Shown one piece after another: positions 1 through 13,681 of a DNA stretch of 64,000 nt. The stretch spans positions 38,307,501 through 38,371,500 of the forward strand of contig NC_090698.1 of assembly GCF_040954835.1 (NCBI RefSeq), read 5' to 3'. The position numbers and the translations under genes are program-made. The DNA is from Lepisosteus oculatus (lineage: Eukaryota; Chordata; Actinopteri; Semionotiformes; Lepisosteidae). Position 1 is the first letter of the stretch. Each line of letters begins with the position of its first letter. The notes under the pieces were generated by a model. The model did not search any database. It had not been told where the DNA came from and was given only the letters and a program-made list of their open reading frames with translations.

Positions 1-2534
1 AAATTATGTGATTCTCATTAGACGTGTGTTCAAATTGTATTTAAAGGTGAGACACTGCAAAGCCCTCATGGCTTTTAATCAGTTTATATACTGTTTTACT
101 ACAACACAGAAAACATGAGTTAATATCTCAAGCAAATAACCATGGATTGCCGGTAACAGAACCTCAGCTGTGTTTTGCCAACATTCTGATGGAAAGTTCA
201 CTGTCACAAATATGACATTAGTCCCATTCACAGCCCTGTTGACAGCTAGGGCATCTACCCAATCAACAGTATTAATACATACAGTATATGAAACTGGAAA
301 ACATGATCCCAGGCATTACTGAAATACATCTTTTTGCAAACTTAGTGTTTTCCTATTTGTCATTTCTTAGGCAAGGTTTCAGGATAGGTACTGGATGTCA
401 GAGCTGTGCAATGCACCGATAGAGGCCATTGCAAAGAAAATATTTACTAATATCAATGATAGTCAAGAATGATCATCTTACAATGAACGCAAAAGTGACT
501 GATATGACCAATATGGAGTTTGCACACTCTGGCTTCCTCATTAACATACCTTCGATTCCCAGATATTCTTTCTCCCTTTCATTCCAACCAAGGCCCATAA
601 TCTCCAAGGAGCTGATACTGATGTTGGCTTTCTTCTAGTTCGCTTTTATGATATGTTTGAAATGCTAGTTTAATCACTAGTGGTCTCTCCCAGGCAGAGT
701 ACTAACCTTGATGTTGATGTGACATTTTCCACAAAGAGTGAAATATGTTGTCCATGTTTTAACCTCAATAAAGAACCGTTAAGTAGGAATAATGGCTGTC
801 CTGCAGGACACCATGATTTTATTTTTATGCTACCCTCAATACCTGCTTCATAACAAGGCTGCTTTAACAGTCTGAAAATTTGTCAGAGCACATGCTGTAG
901 GGTCATTGGTGTACTTAATATACTGTATATATATTTTCTTAGAGCTAGATGTGAACTACAATTAAGTTATTCTTCAAAATTTTAAAATAATGCAGAACTC
1001 ACTTTGGCTCAAGTGTTTAAGCCTAATATTAACTGTGGCTTATTCAGCAATAAAAAAATGTTGTCATACTATGCATTTATTCAAAGTCAGCTGTTCTCCA
1101 CATTGCAAAGACTGACACACTTCCTGTTTCAGATATGCAAAATGCCTTGAGACTGGATTTCTTTAAATGTGATCTCATTTCCCAAACCTAGCGTCTGTCT
1201 TGCACTGTGTATTCAGCAGCATGATGAGTAAGACAAAGTTCATGACTTTTACCACATACTGTACAAGGCTGATTTTAATTGCATACCCCACTATCCATTT
1301 TCTCTATCAACTATTGTAAAAAAAGCATTCACACTGTAAGTACAGAGCCATTAGAGATCCCTTGAAATAAAAAATCAGTAGACTAGTATTTAGTATTTTG
1401 CCTCATTTTATAAAAGAGTACAGGAAATATTTTTATCAGTTTAAGAAATAGCTTTCTGCTTCAACATCATGAAATTACCCAGCATATCCTTGTTAAAAAA
1501 AAATCACAACCTCAAAAAGGATAAAATTCAGAAATTTGAAACACCAGTATAAAATGTTTTGTCTTTTAATTCAGATCCTGAACATTAAAAGCAGTATACA
1601 CAGTTTCAACATTTAGAAAGATTAGTTTCAGCTCACTTGTGTAGGTCTGTACTCTTCAGGTTACAAGTTTGAGAGATCTTTATCTTTGCAACTTCTAGGC
1701 TTAAGCAGTTACAGTACTAAAGAAAAACCCGCACATTTCTCAACAATTTCAGTTTTTTGTTACATCCATAGCTCCTCACCATCAAAGCAAAAGCAATTCA
1801 AGCACTGTTGAAGAGTGCTGATCACAGATGAAGAGAGGACAAGCATTTTCTTTTTTCCATTTACCTTCCTGTGTTCCATACATGAAGAACTAAACTGAAC
1901 ATTTTCTTCTATAAATTCACATAAATGTAAAGTGGAGTTCTGAGTTAACAACTGGCTATTTGGCCAATATTTCACATTTGGTTTTGTTTCTATATTAAAT
2001 TTCTTGAGGATAAATGTGTTCACCTCAATTCACTAATTTTACTCTTTGCTATTATTTTCTATAAAATTGAACAATGATGTTTGGAGGTATACTGTACATT
2101 CACTCACTGTAAAAATATGCTTGATTGCAGATCTAAATTCTTGAATGACTTTCATGGAAAGAGATTCTCTAAGTGTGCATTTTGAACCCAAGAGCTCAGC
2201 CTAGTGTTTTACATAGTATTTTCTCAACAACACCCACATTATACCACGGGTATGCTTTTCGTTATTCACTCCGGAATTGTAACCTGAGAGAAAAAATGAT
2301 TGACATTTATACTTTCATAATGAAATAATCTAATGTGCATTACACAGATAAGAAATCACATGCACTTTAATGGAATAATATAGAATTTGACAGAATGCTC
2401 TCTATGGAATTTATCCAAACCTAAAGCTGCATCTTTCTATCCACTTCTCACTTTGACTAAGCTGTTCTCAACAAGAATCAGTGAAATATTCTCCTTTGTA
2501 GTGAGGGTAACACCTCAACAATAGTAACACAAGA
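1..2534. other. DNA downstream of SNX18, no gene seen
   Basis: AT-rich sequence beyond the proposed SNX18 polyA site. The open frames here are short, lack recognisable domains and look random. It could include the end of a longer SNX18 3' UTR. Confidence 0.5.
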
Positions 2535-3936
2535 CAACCAATCTGTGATGGAGTTTATTGTGTTTTTGCAGTTGCTATACTAAACCGTATTTCATGCCTC
2601 CTGCACTACAAATTACAGTAGAATGTTTCAGATATTGAGCATTCATCTCACAATGTGTATTGCCCGACTGTTCTTCTGCCTTGAAGACCTACGATTCTGA
2701 CTAATTGGCTACATTTCACTTGGGGTGCACAAACCACTGGATTTGGTTAACAGCAAGCCCTATAACCAGCAAACCCTACCCCACAAGGATAAACTATTAC
2801 TGGCATTACTGGCAGTGCTATGAGTATTTATGGTGAGGTTACACAGTCAGTGATTGCTGGTGCATCCAAAAAAAAACATGCAAAGTCTTTATATTCCAAT
2901 ACTTTATAACATTCCAGTCCTTTTTTTCATAATTATTAGCTGATCCAACCCTCCAATCCTGTTTCACTGTTTAAAGTGAATGAAAACCATCCTGTGAAGC
3001 ATCCTTGTTCTTAATCTCTGTTCTGTATATACCGAGTTATGCATAAGTATATATGCAGAAACAGCTGTCTATAATTTTCCTCAAAGGGAAAGAATCATAA
3101 ATGACAGCTTAAATTATCAAGACATCAGATTCTTATTCCTAAACTAACTTACAGGGCCAGAAAGTTCTGTTTTTGCATCTTGATTGTTTAAGATCACACT
3201 ATTAAGTCAGGAACAATAAAGACAGGAAGTTAAAAGGCACAAGACAGTAGCAATAGCTGCTCTGGTAGTAAACTGTAAACATTTTTTCTTTACTTTTTAA
3301 AGATTATGAGGGATCACATTCATTCAGATTGATTATCCAAGGCAACGGATAAAGGCCAGTCAATGGTATGGTTTATATACTTTTAATCTGAGCACCCTTC
3401 TGGGTGCTTAGTAAGTACTAAATATCAAAAGATGTTTCTGAACAAGGAAATAAGGCTTATAATATTACAGTCTTCAACAGTTACATTGGTAGTGTAAGCA
3501 AAAATATAACTTGCCTTCACAATATTTTTTTTTCTAATACAGGAATATGTTAATACCTCCCCTCCACTCACCTACACACATACCTACCAAACACTGCAGT
3601 GATTTTTATCTTGGTAATAAAAACTCTGCAGATTTTACTGTAGCAAGGTTATTCTTCAAATATGGAACCTCAAATGTCTTTGAAATGTTCTTCTGCACAC
3701 TAAGGAGGAGCTAAAACGCCTGCAAACCAATCCGTTTTCCAGAACTGCCTCGACAGAGGCAATCAAAACAGAAGTCATGAATCCAAGATGCTGGTAAGAA
3801 TTTGCTTGAATGCAGTAGGTGGGGGTGCTTTTCTCTGTAAAGATTGTATTGCTAAAGCAATGCTCATTAATTCCATCTGGCTTTTTTCAGAAGTGAAAGG
3901 CCACAAGTTGGGGAGAGGTGAAAGTCCATCTAGGGT
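2535..3936 (-). other. SNX18: probable SNX18 3' UTR with candidate polyA signal
   Basis: Sequence after the SNX18 stop codon. On the minus strand an AATAAA lies at 2559-2554, followed within about 20-30 bases by a GT-rich stretch (TTGGTTGTCTTGTG). This is the best signal-plus-downstream-element pair I found and would give a 3' UTR of about 1.4 kb. Other AATAAA-type hexamers exist further downstream (for example around 815), so a longer 3' UTR is possible. RNA reads would decide. Confidence 0.4.
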
Positions 3937-4190
3937 CTAGGCATTGTCGTATTTTTGCAGGGCCTCCTCCAGCTTGTGCGTCACCTTCTGGAAGAAGGAG
4001 ATTTGCTGCTGTAGGAAATGCTGCATCTGTGCCTTGAAATCCCGTACACGGATCTGGTGGAAATGCTGGATCTCCGCTAGCGTGGCGAAGGAGATGATAT
4101 TGCAGCGCTCATTAATGCCCTCAGCCTGCGGAGACTCCATCTTCCCCTCCTCCACATGCTTCTGGCTCTCCTTCACTTTGGTTAGGGCTC
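3937..4190 (-). CDS. SNX18: SNX18 exon 2 (C-terminal BAR helices and stop)
   Basis: Terminal coding exon of SNX18. It starts after the acceptor TTTTGTCCGCAG with bases GA, which complete the glycine codon begun by the last G of exon 1, so the frame reads ...HVQK-G-ALTK as in the family. It encodes 83 further residues ending QKYDNA and then TAG. The residues are charged and heptad-like (KVKES..., a FHQIRVRDF block, KLEEAL), as expected for the last helices of a BAR dimer, which here senses and drives membrane curvature. The conserved FHQIRVRDF segment and the length both fit SNX18. It lies 24.5 kb from exon 1 and no other coding exon was seen between them. Confidence 0.96.
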
Positions 4191-7100
4191 CTGCGGACAA
4201 AAGTTTCTAGAGTTTCAGAGTGTCAGGTAAATAAAACATTTCATTCTCTAACAGGTGAAATACAAACACCTAAACCGTTCTTCAAGCTAGCCTGCTTTTA
4301 AGGTTTTAGTTTGCTTCCTGATAGCTATAAGGAGGTGGAAGGATGACTTCATTCTGTTTCCAGTAGAGTGAGCATGTCACATGATTCTAATATTTATCTT
4401 TTGCTTGAATTAAAAAACTATTGTTCAAAGCTCTTAAAAATACCTGCAGACAACTGTAATATTGACATAAAGAGAACAAATAAAATCCTCAGCCCAAAGT
4501 GAGACAAAGTGTCCTATTATAAAAAAGGAAGGTTCTACAAAAATGCGTGACTGTAACAGACAATAGTGATAAAAGTCTGTATGGAACAGTTCCCTATAGA
4601 AAGGTTAAAGCAGAAATGTTTGTTCATCTATACAGGCACTGCCTAGGTTAGGTACCAATTACACAAATTCAACTTTACATAAAACCATCATAAATTAAAA
4701 ATTCTGATTGTATAAATTATACATAAGTGAAAATGACTTATGGCAGTAGAACATGACATTAAATAATTTCCGCTACTCTCGATAGAAAATAGTAAATATG
4801 TAAAAATTAAAAAACAGTGCAGATAGCTTAAGAGTGAAATTTGCCAAGTAAAATTTGATTTACAGAATGGTTTCCAGAACCAACACAGAAGTAATGAACT
4901 ATGTGAAATCAGTTTATTTCTTCTTCTTCTATGAAATGGCAATGGTATAAGTAAAGAGAGGAAGACATTTAGTGTTATCTTAACATATATATGAGTTTCA
5001 CCATTCGCTTAAAGATTCTCAGAAATGGGAAAAACACTCAATTCTAGGTTATGACACTTGGCATGCCCAAATGAAATTTCCCATTGTACAACAAATAACA
5101 GTATTGAGGAAGGCAAGGTAGGAAATCTCTCAAACATATATTCGCTTCTTTAAAACTGAAAGGTAGGGGTTGATATGATATTAAGTATTTGTGCAAAAAC
5201 CCATTATGTTTAGTAATCACAGATAGGCTACATACCTAATGGCTGATATTTGTCATTTGGTTAAAATCCAGGGACTCCTTCAAGACCTACAAGTTCGGGG
5301 TCTTTAACCTTCCTACTGACTCAGCATTGATAATTGATTGACTGTTTGTCTCAATTAAAAACCTCTTTGTTCACAGTTTTATAACCAGTTATGCTTTAGG
5401 TTCATTAACACCACTTTTGGTGAAATAAGCAACACCCTTGCTAACTGTCTTTTTAGAAAATCAAGTAGCAAAATTTCACCAATTCCAACACCTGTTAAGC
5501 CCATGCTTCATGCATGAGTAAACGTTCCAATTTGTTCTGTTAAAATCAGGAAGAAGAACCAGGAAATGAGCTAAATGCATGACAAATTATGTAACAGCTG
5601 TTATCATGGGTTTTATTGTAATTCACATTGAAAAATAATTTATACAGTTAATATTGGATGATTTAGGAAAAACTCTTTCAAAGGTCTTACCACATAAAGA
5701 AGACATTTTATCGCTTAATACCATTTACTATGGATTATAACTAAGTCTTCTAGGTATAAGCAAAGTTATGAATAATAATTCTGATTAAATGCCATGCAAT
5801 AAATGGGACATTTTGTTCTCTGCAAGGTCACTTTACAGTACCCATCTGTCTCTTTAGTACTACAGACTTCATATCAGGGTGATTTGAATAATGTCAAGAC
5901 AAAATACTCATACACTACAAATAATTTGTCTGGAACTGATCTTTAAGGTTGTTTGGTTTTCAAATTCGCAGTACAGTACAACATAGAATGCCATCAGGAA
6001 GGTATCATTGAGAAAATTACTGAACAACTGCTCTACTACTTTCATAAAATGTCTTGGCAGGAATAGCATACTCTTAAAGCAAACTACTCAACAGGCTAAC
6101 ACTGAAGTGATGGGGAGAAATATGCTCCCTATGCAGAAGAACTAGTTGTAATTAACTAGAATAAAACAAACTGTAATACTGCAAATAAGAAAAGGATATT
6201 GATTAAGAAAATTGGATACACTGTATAATACATATTATGCTTTTGTGTAAAAAAGGATGTGTAGCTGATCAGAAGTTTTTGCTTCTTCCATTTTCTTCCT
6301 CAATTTGAAAAAGGGGAATTGCTTCTTCCAAGTTTTCCAAGTAGCTACATATCCAATGAAAAAATAGTGTTAATATACATCTTATATTGTTCTTAACAAT
6401 GTACTTGCAGCCAACCGTTTATAAGATCTCTGCTATATGCACAAAATTCAGTCTTACATATAGCCCTTGGTGAAATCTGTCACCAGTAGTACCCTGCACT
6501 GTAGAACACTTGTGTAGTCCACCTGTGAAGTGACTTACTGTACTTTGACCTGCTTCTTAGAACAAAATACAATATGTCTAACTAGGCAGATGAGAGCGAG
6601 GTTTATAACATGTCACTTCCAGATTTCCTCTTGACAAGGGTCAAGTGGGGTCATCTCTGTACTTTTCACTTCTGGACTTTGCATGTTCACACCCTCAAGT
6701 GTTTTGCAATTCTTATGCAAATACAATGTTGGATTTTTCAGAGATTTCATTGACAATATAAAGTGTAAACGGCAGCTCCAAAGCGATTTCTTCTTGGAAA
6801 CAAAAGATTATATGTAAAACATGAAAGTCATTTTCTAAAATTGTGTAGTATTGCCAACTTTGCTACTGTATCTTCAGTGTTCTTTCATTATGTTCTGCCC
6901 TGCTTGCTCTGAATTTTTTTGATTAATTTGAACTGATATGGCCCTTTGATTTTGGCCTATTTCCATCCTGAATTTGACCCTTGTGTCTAAAGTTGTGGCT
7001 TCTTTTTTCACTTGAAGTAGCAAGGGTGTGAGGTGATAAACCTCACATGAAAAATCAAGAAAGAAAAAAGTAAAAAGTTACCAGTTTGCCATACAAATTG

Positions 7101-8499
7101 TTAGAAAATGAAAAGATTGAAGTTAGTTATGATTCTCTGTAAATTATTTTAATCTGTAGCATTGAAGACAGTACATTCATGAATAAAATATGTACTGCTT
7201 TTAGCTAAGTGAAGTAGTAAGTTAATAGTGAGTTACTTAGTAAGGGATGGCCTAAGAGCTAAGTGGTAGTGGAATAGAAACAGGAAATACAGTAGGTGCC
7301 AGCCATCCCTAGCTACACATACTGAACATGTTCCCTAAATGGGAAGGTATAATTGGGTGGAGATGAAGGAAAATGCCCAATCACATTTGTGTGTCGGCAA
7401 GAAAAGAGGTAAATTGCTTTAATACAATTCTTGCTCTCATTCTCCTGTGAGTGAATTCCACCTTTCTTTAGATCCAAAGTACCAGCAATTTGGCCTACAC
7501 TTTGACATCTAAAGCATAATAGGACAGACCTTCTGAGGCAAGAAGAGCACAGATTAAATAAAACATTACAGCAATTTGAGAGGTGATCTGAGGTAATATT
7601 TTTGCATCATCAAAAAGTAACATATCAGCTTATTAGTTTCAGTTTCAGATGAGGTTATCAACAGATCCCACCTTAGGAGTACTCCACAAATAATGTTTTG
7701 GAACTATGTGCGGTTTGTGTTGGGCTCCCCAATGCATATGTGGTCTGTTTTGTTCTATAATTGCTCTCTCCAGTGGGATGGGAGTTTCACTTAATAAAAG
7801 CAAAATAACTGCTAAATAAGAGCCTGGAAATAGATTTATAAGTTAAGGGATTTTTTTTTATTTGAGAAAGAAACCTAACAGACAAAGCCTTTAAGAAACT
7901 GTTATTAAAATGTAATATTAATTTTAAGAGAGCAGACTGATCTGTGGGAGGTCTTTAACTGTAAAACAACCAGTATTTCTCCTATATGGTGCGATGCTGA
8001 TTGCTCTGCTACTAGGGTGGTCCATATTTGAATGAATAAGAGAGGGTAGCTTTTGTCCGATGAAAACATGGACTCAGGAACTCAGTCTTTGTAATTGTCT
8101 AAATAATAGTTTGTATGTTTACGGGTTGTAAAAAAATATTTGTTTTTTATACTTGTGCTTCCCCAGTCTTTCATCATCTCCCTGTGACAGAGAAGCAAAG
8201 AAACTATATGATCAGTCTGGTCAGTTTTCATTATGACTAAAGGGGTGTGCTGTCGGGTATTTTAAATCCATGTCATAATCAATTTTGACTTTTACACTAA
8301 TAATCACAACCCATACCAAACTATTTTCACACAACATATTGAATTCTTGAATTACTAAACACATTTTCATGTAAAATGTATTGTAATATTTTGCCGATAA
8401 GTATTTAAAAAAAATGTTTAAAAATGTTTCTTGTTTTCTGTATTGACATTACACATTCCATTGCTTTTAACAAAGAATAACCAACTAACCAGAAAATGT

Positions 8500-8630
8500 G
8501 GGTGTTCCAATGTTCATGTTTTATTTAAAAGGAACAACTAACAGGTTTATCCCATGATGAAAAGAGAAGAGAGAAAACACAACATTTCGGCTATGAAGTC
8601 TTCATCAGGTGTGAGCATGTGAGAATGTCT
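8500..8630 (-). mobile_element. Penelope-like element fragment with hammerhead-like core
   Basis: Minus-strand fragment of a family that also occurs near 34.7 kb and 59.8 kb. It shares the block ending in a TTTTCATCATGGGATAAACC-type segment and an adjacent hammerhead-type core: CTGATGA at 8608-8602, a short hairpin, then GAAA at 8588-8585. Such cores are known from Penelope-like retroelements. Class assignment is inference; no reverse transcriptase is present here. Confidence 0.5.
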
Positions 8631-11600
8631 GTTATTTAATTTAATATTGCCAATTATTTGTTATATCTATGCTCCTGCTTTGGGAATCCTGATCCCAGTC
8701 AGGTAGTACCCAGACATGAATGCTCAAAAGGCAAGTGAACTTTGTTTTAAAAATGAACTATTTACCCTAATGAAATATTCCAACTTAAGCAAACCTGGAT
8801 TGTTTCTCTTTTACAATTGTCTTATTATTTCTTCTAAATTTGTCTTGTAAATATCAGAAGCTTCTTCTCTGTACCAAATACACAGAACTGGTTTTAGAAT
8901 TTAGAAACATGGAAAAAAGGGATTTCTGAAGTGAAAATATTTAGTATCAACACCTCTGAGGTGTTCAGACTTGTAACATTTTAGTATGCTAACCCTCTTC
9001 TAGCAGGCAGGCAGTTCAACATACCTATGGTCACAAAGTTAACCCCTGGTTAGCTTTAAAAAAGCATTGACTTGTAATATGCACTTCAGTCAACCACTAA
9101 TCATATGCTGGCAAATGTCAAATGAGTTTAAATCAAGACCCCAGCGGAAGATTCCTACAAAGCTGAGACAGCAAATAAATAAAGATAACCCTGTGTCCTG
9201 TCCCCCTGAAATTCTGCTTACTGCCCAGGTTTTTATTTCCTATATAATATCAGAGAAATAACTGGAATTATCAGAGAAATGTGTTTGGGTCTAGGACTAA
9301 GAAAAGAGGACTAGAATTTTTCTTTCTTAGTACTCAAGAACATGAACATCCCTTTTCTGTGCACTAGAATTTTGTTACACTCGTACTTATGAGTGGAATA
9401 TTATTGCATATTTGACTTTGTTGTGATTTTACTATTACAGTTAACTGCTTCCCCGATAGCTAAATTCCAATATCCTCTGCTTTCAATTAACTTGCTTCCA
9501 GCAGGAAACATTTACTTTTATTTTTTAAAGGAAACATCATATGGTTAGTTACACATACTGTTTTAATGCTTCCAGAATTCCCCTTTTTCAAATTGAGGAG
9601 TAAACTACAATACTACTAAAGCAGAGATAATAGTACTGCAATTTCTACAAAAATCCTTTTGACTCCGAGATTCTTAGATTACATATTCCCTTGAAATAAC
9701 CAAAATAAAAGATTTGTATCTAAAGCAATAAAACATTTCAGAATGGGATAAGGTTTTAAGCAGTATGTGCAACAATGGCAAATTATAGTGTCCAAAACAC
9801 AGATTTGTGATAGACTGTGTCAACAAGTTACTTTTCTTTCTATCCATTCAGTATTTCAATAGAGCCCATTTATTCTGCTGTGCTACTGTTGCTTGAGAGC
9901 AGTTACTAACAGGAAATTAATTACTTAACCAAACAAATAAATAATACAGTGCCATATCTGCAATCTAGAAAATATATTCTGGTCAAAAGTGTTTTTTGTT
10001 TTACATCTTTGGATAAATAAAGGGAGATAAATTTAATCAAAAATTTAAAGCTACAGTATTATATCAATTGCCCCCTAAAACAGCAGTATTGTATTGTACT
10101 TATTTGCTGTTATTCAGTATAACTAATACATAAGAAAGACTGGCTAGGCTCAAATAAAGCACCTTAATTTCCTTCCATTTAAGCAAAGAATCTTCCTCCC
10201 ATCCCCCAGCCACAATTCATTAGGCCCTAGGACTGCATCTTCCTCTCTTGTTGGTAACCCAGATGTCTCAGACTCAAGGCACTTCAAAAGCAGCTCAAGT
10301 GAATGCTGAAATAGGTGGTGTTGGCTCTGGCAGAGAACGAAGCTACTATAAAAGTTCCACTGACCAACAGGCACGCCCCATTAATTGTTAAGATCCTGGA
10401 TGCCTGCCCTGGCAAGGATCTTTGTTGCGTGTCTTGTGATTAAAAGTTGGAAGGGGGAAAAGACGTATTTTTTGACAACATATAGAATGTATGCATTTTG
10501 TCAAATTTATAAGTCTGGCAGTTTGTAGCAAAAAGGGGAATAAATAGGTATTTTATATTTCATCAAGCAAGGCCTGTGTTGAATTAGGCACTGTGGCAAC
10601 TGAGGAAAGATGCTTGTACTTGTAGTACACAGTATATAACAACACTATGAAATTAAATGGTGAAAGGTACAAAAAGATAATGTCTCACATAATTTTTAAA
10701 AATATTGTACCCCTGTTCTATATACAAAGTGTTTTCAAACCTACTCTTCCACTTCCATTAAAACAAGTCTTTATTTTGTGAGTGATTAAACCCAAATTGA
10801 CAACAATGTACTGTTAGTACTGGTTTGATTCTCGCTGCAATTCCCACTTATTTAATCACTCCATGACAGCTCATAACACACACCAGCAGGCCATGAAATA
10901 TTCTGAAATTCCCAAGGTACAACTTCTTATTTACAATGACAACCTAGAAATATTTACTGTATATGTATCACTGCATCAGATGTAACCAAACCAGATCAAG
11001 GATAGAATACGCCGTGAATCATACAGCATGGTGACATTGTGGCCTGCTCAAGTCAACTGTGGATATACCAAAATATATTCTTAGTTATTTCTTGAAAATC
11101 CTGACAAAATAAAGATACACTTACGATATTGTCCAGTTATATTAAATTTAAAATGTAATACCAACATCAAATGAAAAGAGGAACAAAGCTCTAAGAGTAG
11201 CTCTTGCAACTGTTAAACCCTTGTAAATAAACATTTAACAAAAGTACTTCAAATCCATTGTGAATTTTAAAGACTAGTACTCAGACTGAAGCAGAAGTTC
11301 AATGTGACCATGTTACAAGCTTTGTAGTAATGAAATTTTCACTAAAGGTTAAAGAACAGTTTTAGCACTGTTAAAGCTGCAAAGGGAGAGGCTTTGACAA
11401 GTGACTCACCCTTGTGAGTTTTATAATGAGCAAACAATTTAAGCTTTTTTCAAGTTATTAAACTAGGTTACTGAAATACAACTTAAGATGTAGTAAAAGG
11501 AAAGTCTCATAGCAGCCTGAAAAAAAAAAATGTCATTCTTGTGACAAAGACCCAGTCTTTTTGTAGCTTTGTAGCTTGATTTTGTCAGACCTAAGAAGCC

Positions 11601-11689
11601 CAAGGTTGGGCATTGTCAGTAATGGAATGGAAGATCTTAAAGGGAAAAACTGATTGGAGTAAGTAGATTTAGTGGATCAGTAGTTGCCA

Positions 11690-11860
11690 CCATTCCCCTG
11701 ACTCAATAGTTTCCAGACTAGTGTCCCATTATACTATACATTCGAATATTGTGTCGTAGGAGGTGTTGTCCTTTGTATATGATGTTAAACTGAAGTCCTA
11801 ACTGCTTGACCAAGGTCCCTTGGCAGTGTTTGTAAGAGCAGGTGCATTAACCCACTGTCT
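11690..11860 (+). mobile_element. degenerate retroposon core fragment
   Basis: Contains a decayed version of the block TCTTTCGGATGAGAC...GGTCCTGACT seen in the 5S SINEs of this window (here GTCCTTTGTATATGATG followed by AAGTCCTAACT). Probably an old SINE or LINE 3'-UTR piece. Confidence 0.35.
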
Positions 11861-11954
11861 TGGCTCAACTGCTTTATCTATACCATCTTGTTATTAGTTG
11901 ACCATAAAATGAAGATGAATGAAACATCCATCCCATCCATTTCTAACTGCTTCT

Positions 11955-12250
11955 TTCAATACAGGGTCATAGGGAAGCCGGCGTTGAATGCGGCAAGGAA
12001 CAGGAGCAAGGTAGGATACACCCTGGAGAAGACGCACACAGACACAAACACACACACACTCACACCAGGGCCAATTTTCACAGAAGCCAAATAAACTACC
12101 GTAATGGTTTTAGTTTGTGAGTTTGTGAAAGGAAACAGAAGCACCCAAAGAAAAGACTTTTTAAATCACTGGGAATGAAAACTTCATGCAGATAGCAACC
12201 CAGGGCCCAAATGCTGCGAGCAATGCTAACGTCTGCGCCACCTTGCTACT
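11955..12250 (-). mobile_element. tRNA-type SINE copy
   Basis: Minus-strand copy of the common SINE of this window. Diagnostic blocks on the plus strand: GGATACACCCTGGA, a CA-rich run ending CACTCACACCAGGGCCAATT, CTTCATGCAGATAGCA, and GCGAGCAATGCTAACG near the head. It lacks the usual GGATGGATGG tail, so the 3' end is truncated or decayed. Confidence 0.7.
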
Positions 12251-12697
12251 TAAAAGCACTAAATAAACAACAATCCTAATTCTACCTATACTTTAACAAG
12301 CACAATGTACAGTTCACAACATCAACTCTGTAAATCTCCTACTCAGAGAGATTGCATCCTTTTTTAACTTTAACACACAGGCCTAATCAGATAAGTACTT
12401 TTAATGTAGAAATTCTTTCCACTTCCTGCTTAATAAATAAAGAGAAGAGCATTACTAACAGGTACTTTGTTTAAGGATTTACATAGAGTATGTACCTGCA
12501 CATAATGCATGGTTTTATCCGTGTAACTTATTACAACCTTTAATAGTATTTATTTTTTAAATATATTTTTTTATTTCAGCATGTTGGTAAAGCTATAACT
12601 AAGGGAATGGCATGTCCTACAGTATTCTCTTGCTTGTCCGTCTTCAAGGGATTTTTTAATTCTAAATTTGTATAAAACAACTTTTACAGATTCCTAG

Positions 12698-13440
12698 TTA
12701 ACACTGACGCCCAGTGTTAGAGCCGACTATTTTCTTAGGAAGCTCAGTTCCTTTGGTATATGTGAAATGCAAGTTTTTATCAATCAATGGTGGCAGCATC
12801 CATCTTCTACGGTTTCGTGTGCTGGGGCAGCAGCATCATGGCAAGAGATGTAAATAGACTCAAAAACTCATCAAGAAGGCTGGCACTGTGTTGGGGCTGA
12901 GCCTTGACTCACTGGAGATGGTTGCGGAGAAAAGATTGCTGACCAAGCTCACAGCCATCGAGAACAATGCCTCTCATCCATTACATGGGACTGTTATTAG
13001 ACAGCTGAGCACTATTAGTAAGAGTGCTCCAGCTACGGTGTTCAAGGGAACGTTTCCGCAGGTCCTTCCTCCCAGCGGCTGTCAGGGTGTATAACACTGC
13101 CCTATGCTAGGCCTGTTAGCCCTTCATCTGCTCATCTATGGACAGCATGCTGCACTATTGTACTTTTGGACACTGCATTAATATACTGTTTATAATGTGG
13201 TATTTTAAATCTGTATTACCCATGCACTCTTTGCACATCTTTTATTGTTTTACAGTGACCATTAGCATATTTTGCACACACTTATTTTGCTATTTTATTT
13301 TGTATTCTATATACTTATTTAATTACTCTAATACTTACATTAGAATACATTATTCTGATGTCTGTCTTGCTTTTCTTGGGCTGGGCTGCTGTAATGCCTC
13401 AATTTCCCTTCGGGATCAATGAAGTCTTATCTATCTATCT
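12698..13440 (+). mobile_element. 5'-truncated L2/CR1-type LINE, copy 1
   Basis: Last part of a non-LTR retrotransposon. It aligns with the opposite-strand copy at 37184-38331 from AACACTGACGCCC onward and encodes the tail of the reverse-transcriptase ORF (for example GLSLDSLEMVAE and NNASHPLHGTV). It ends in the 3' tail GGATCAATGAAGTCTTATC followed by TATC repeats. The reading frame is broken by indels, so it is inactive. Confidence 0.85.
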
Positions 13441-13681
13441 AAAATTAGTTTGTAATGTTGTTCCCCAAACCTGAAACTCTCTGAGGAGCTTTCAAAATGG
13501 CTCTCAATCCCAAATCAACCTGTACTTAATATTCACAATCACCGTCCTACTTCCACTGCTATCATTTTACAGTACAATCAAAGCTAATTTACAATTTTAA
13601 AATTCTTCCTTTTCTTTGATGTTTGACTTCAAAGTGTGATTCTATTAACAGGTTGCCCATTAGCCTGAGGTAAGGTCACAG

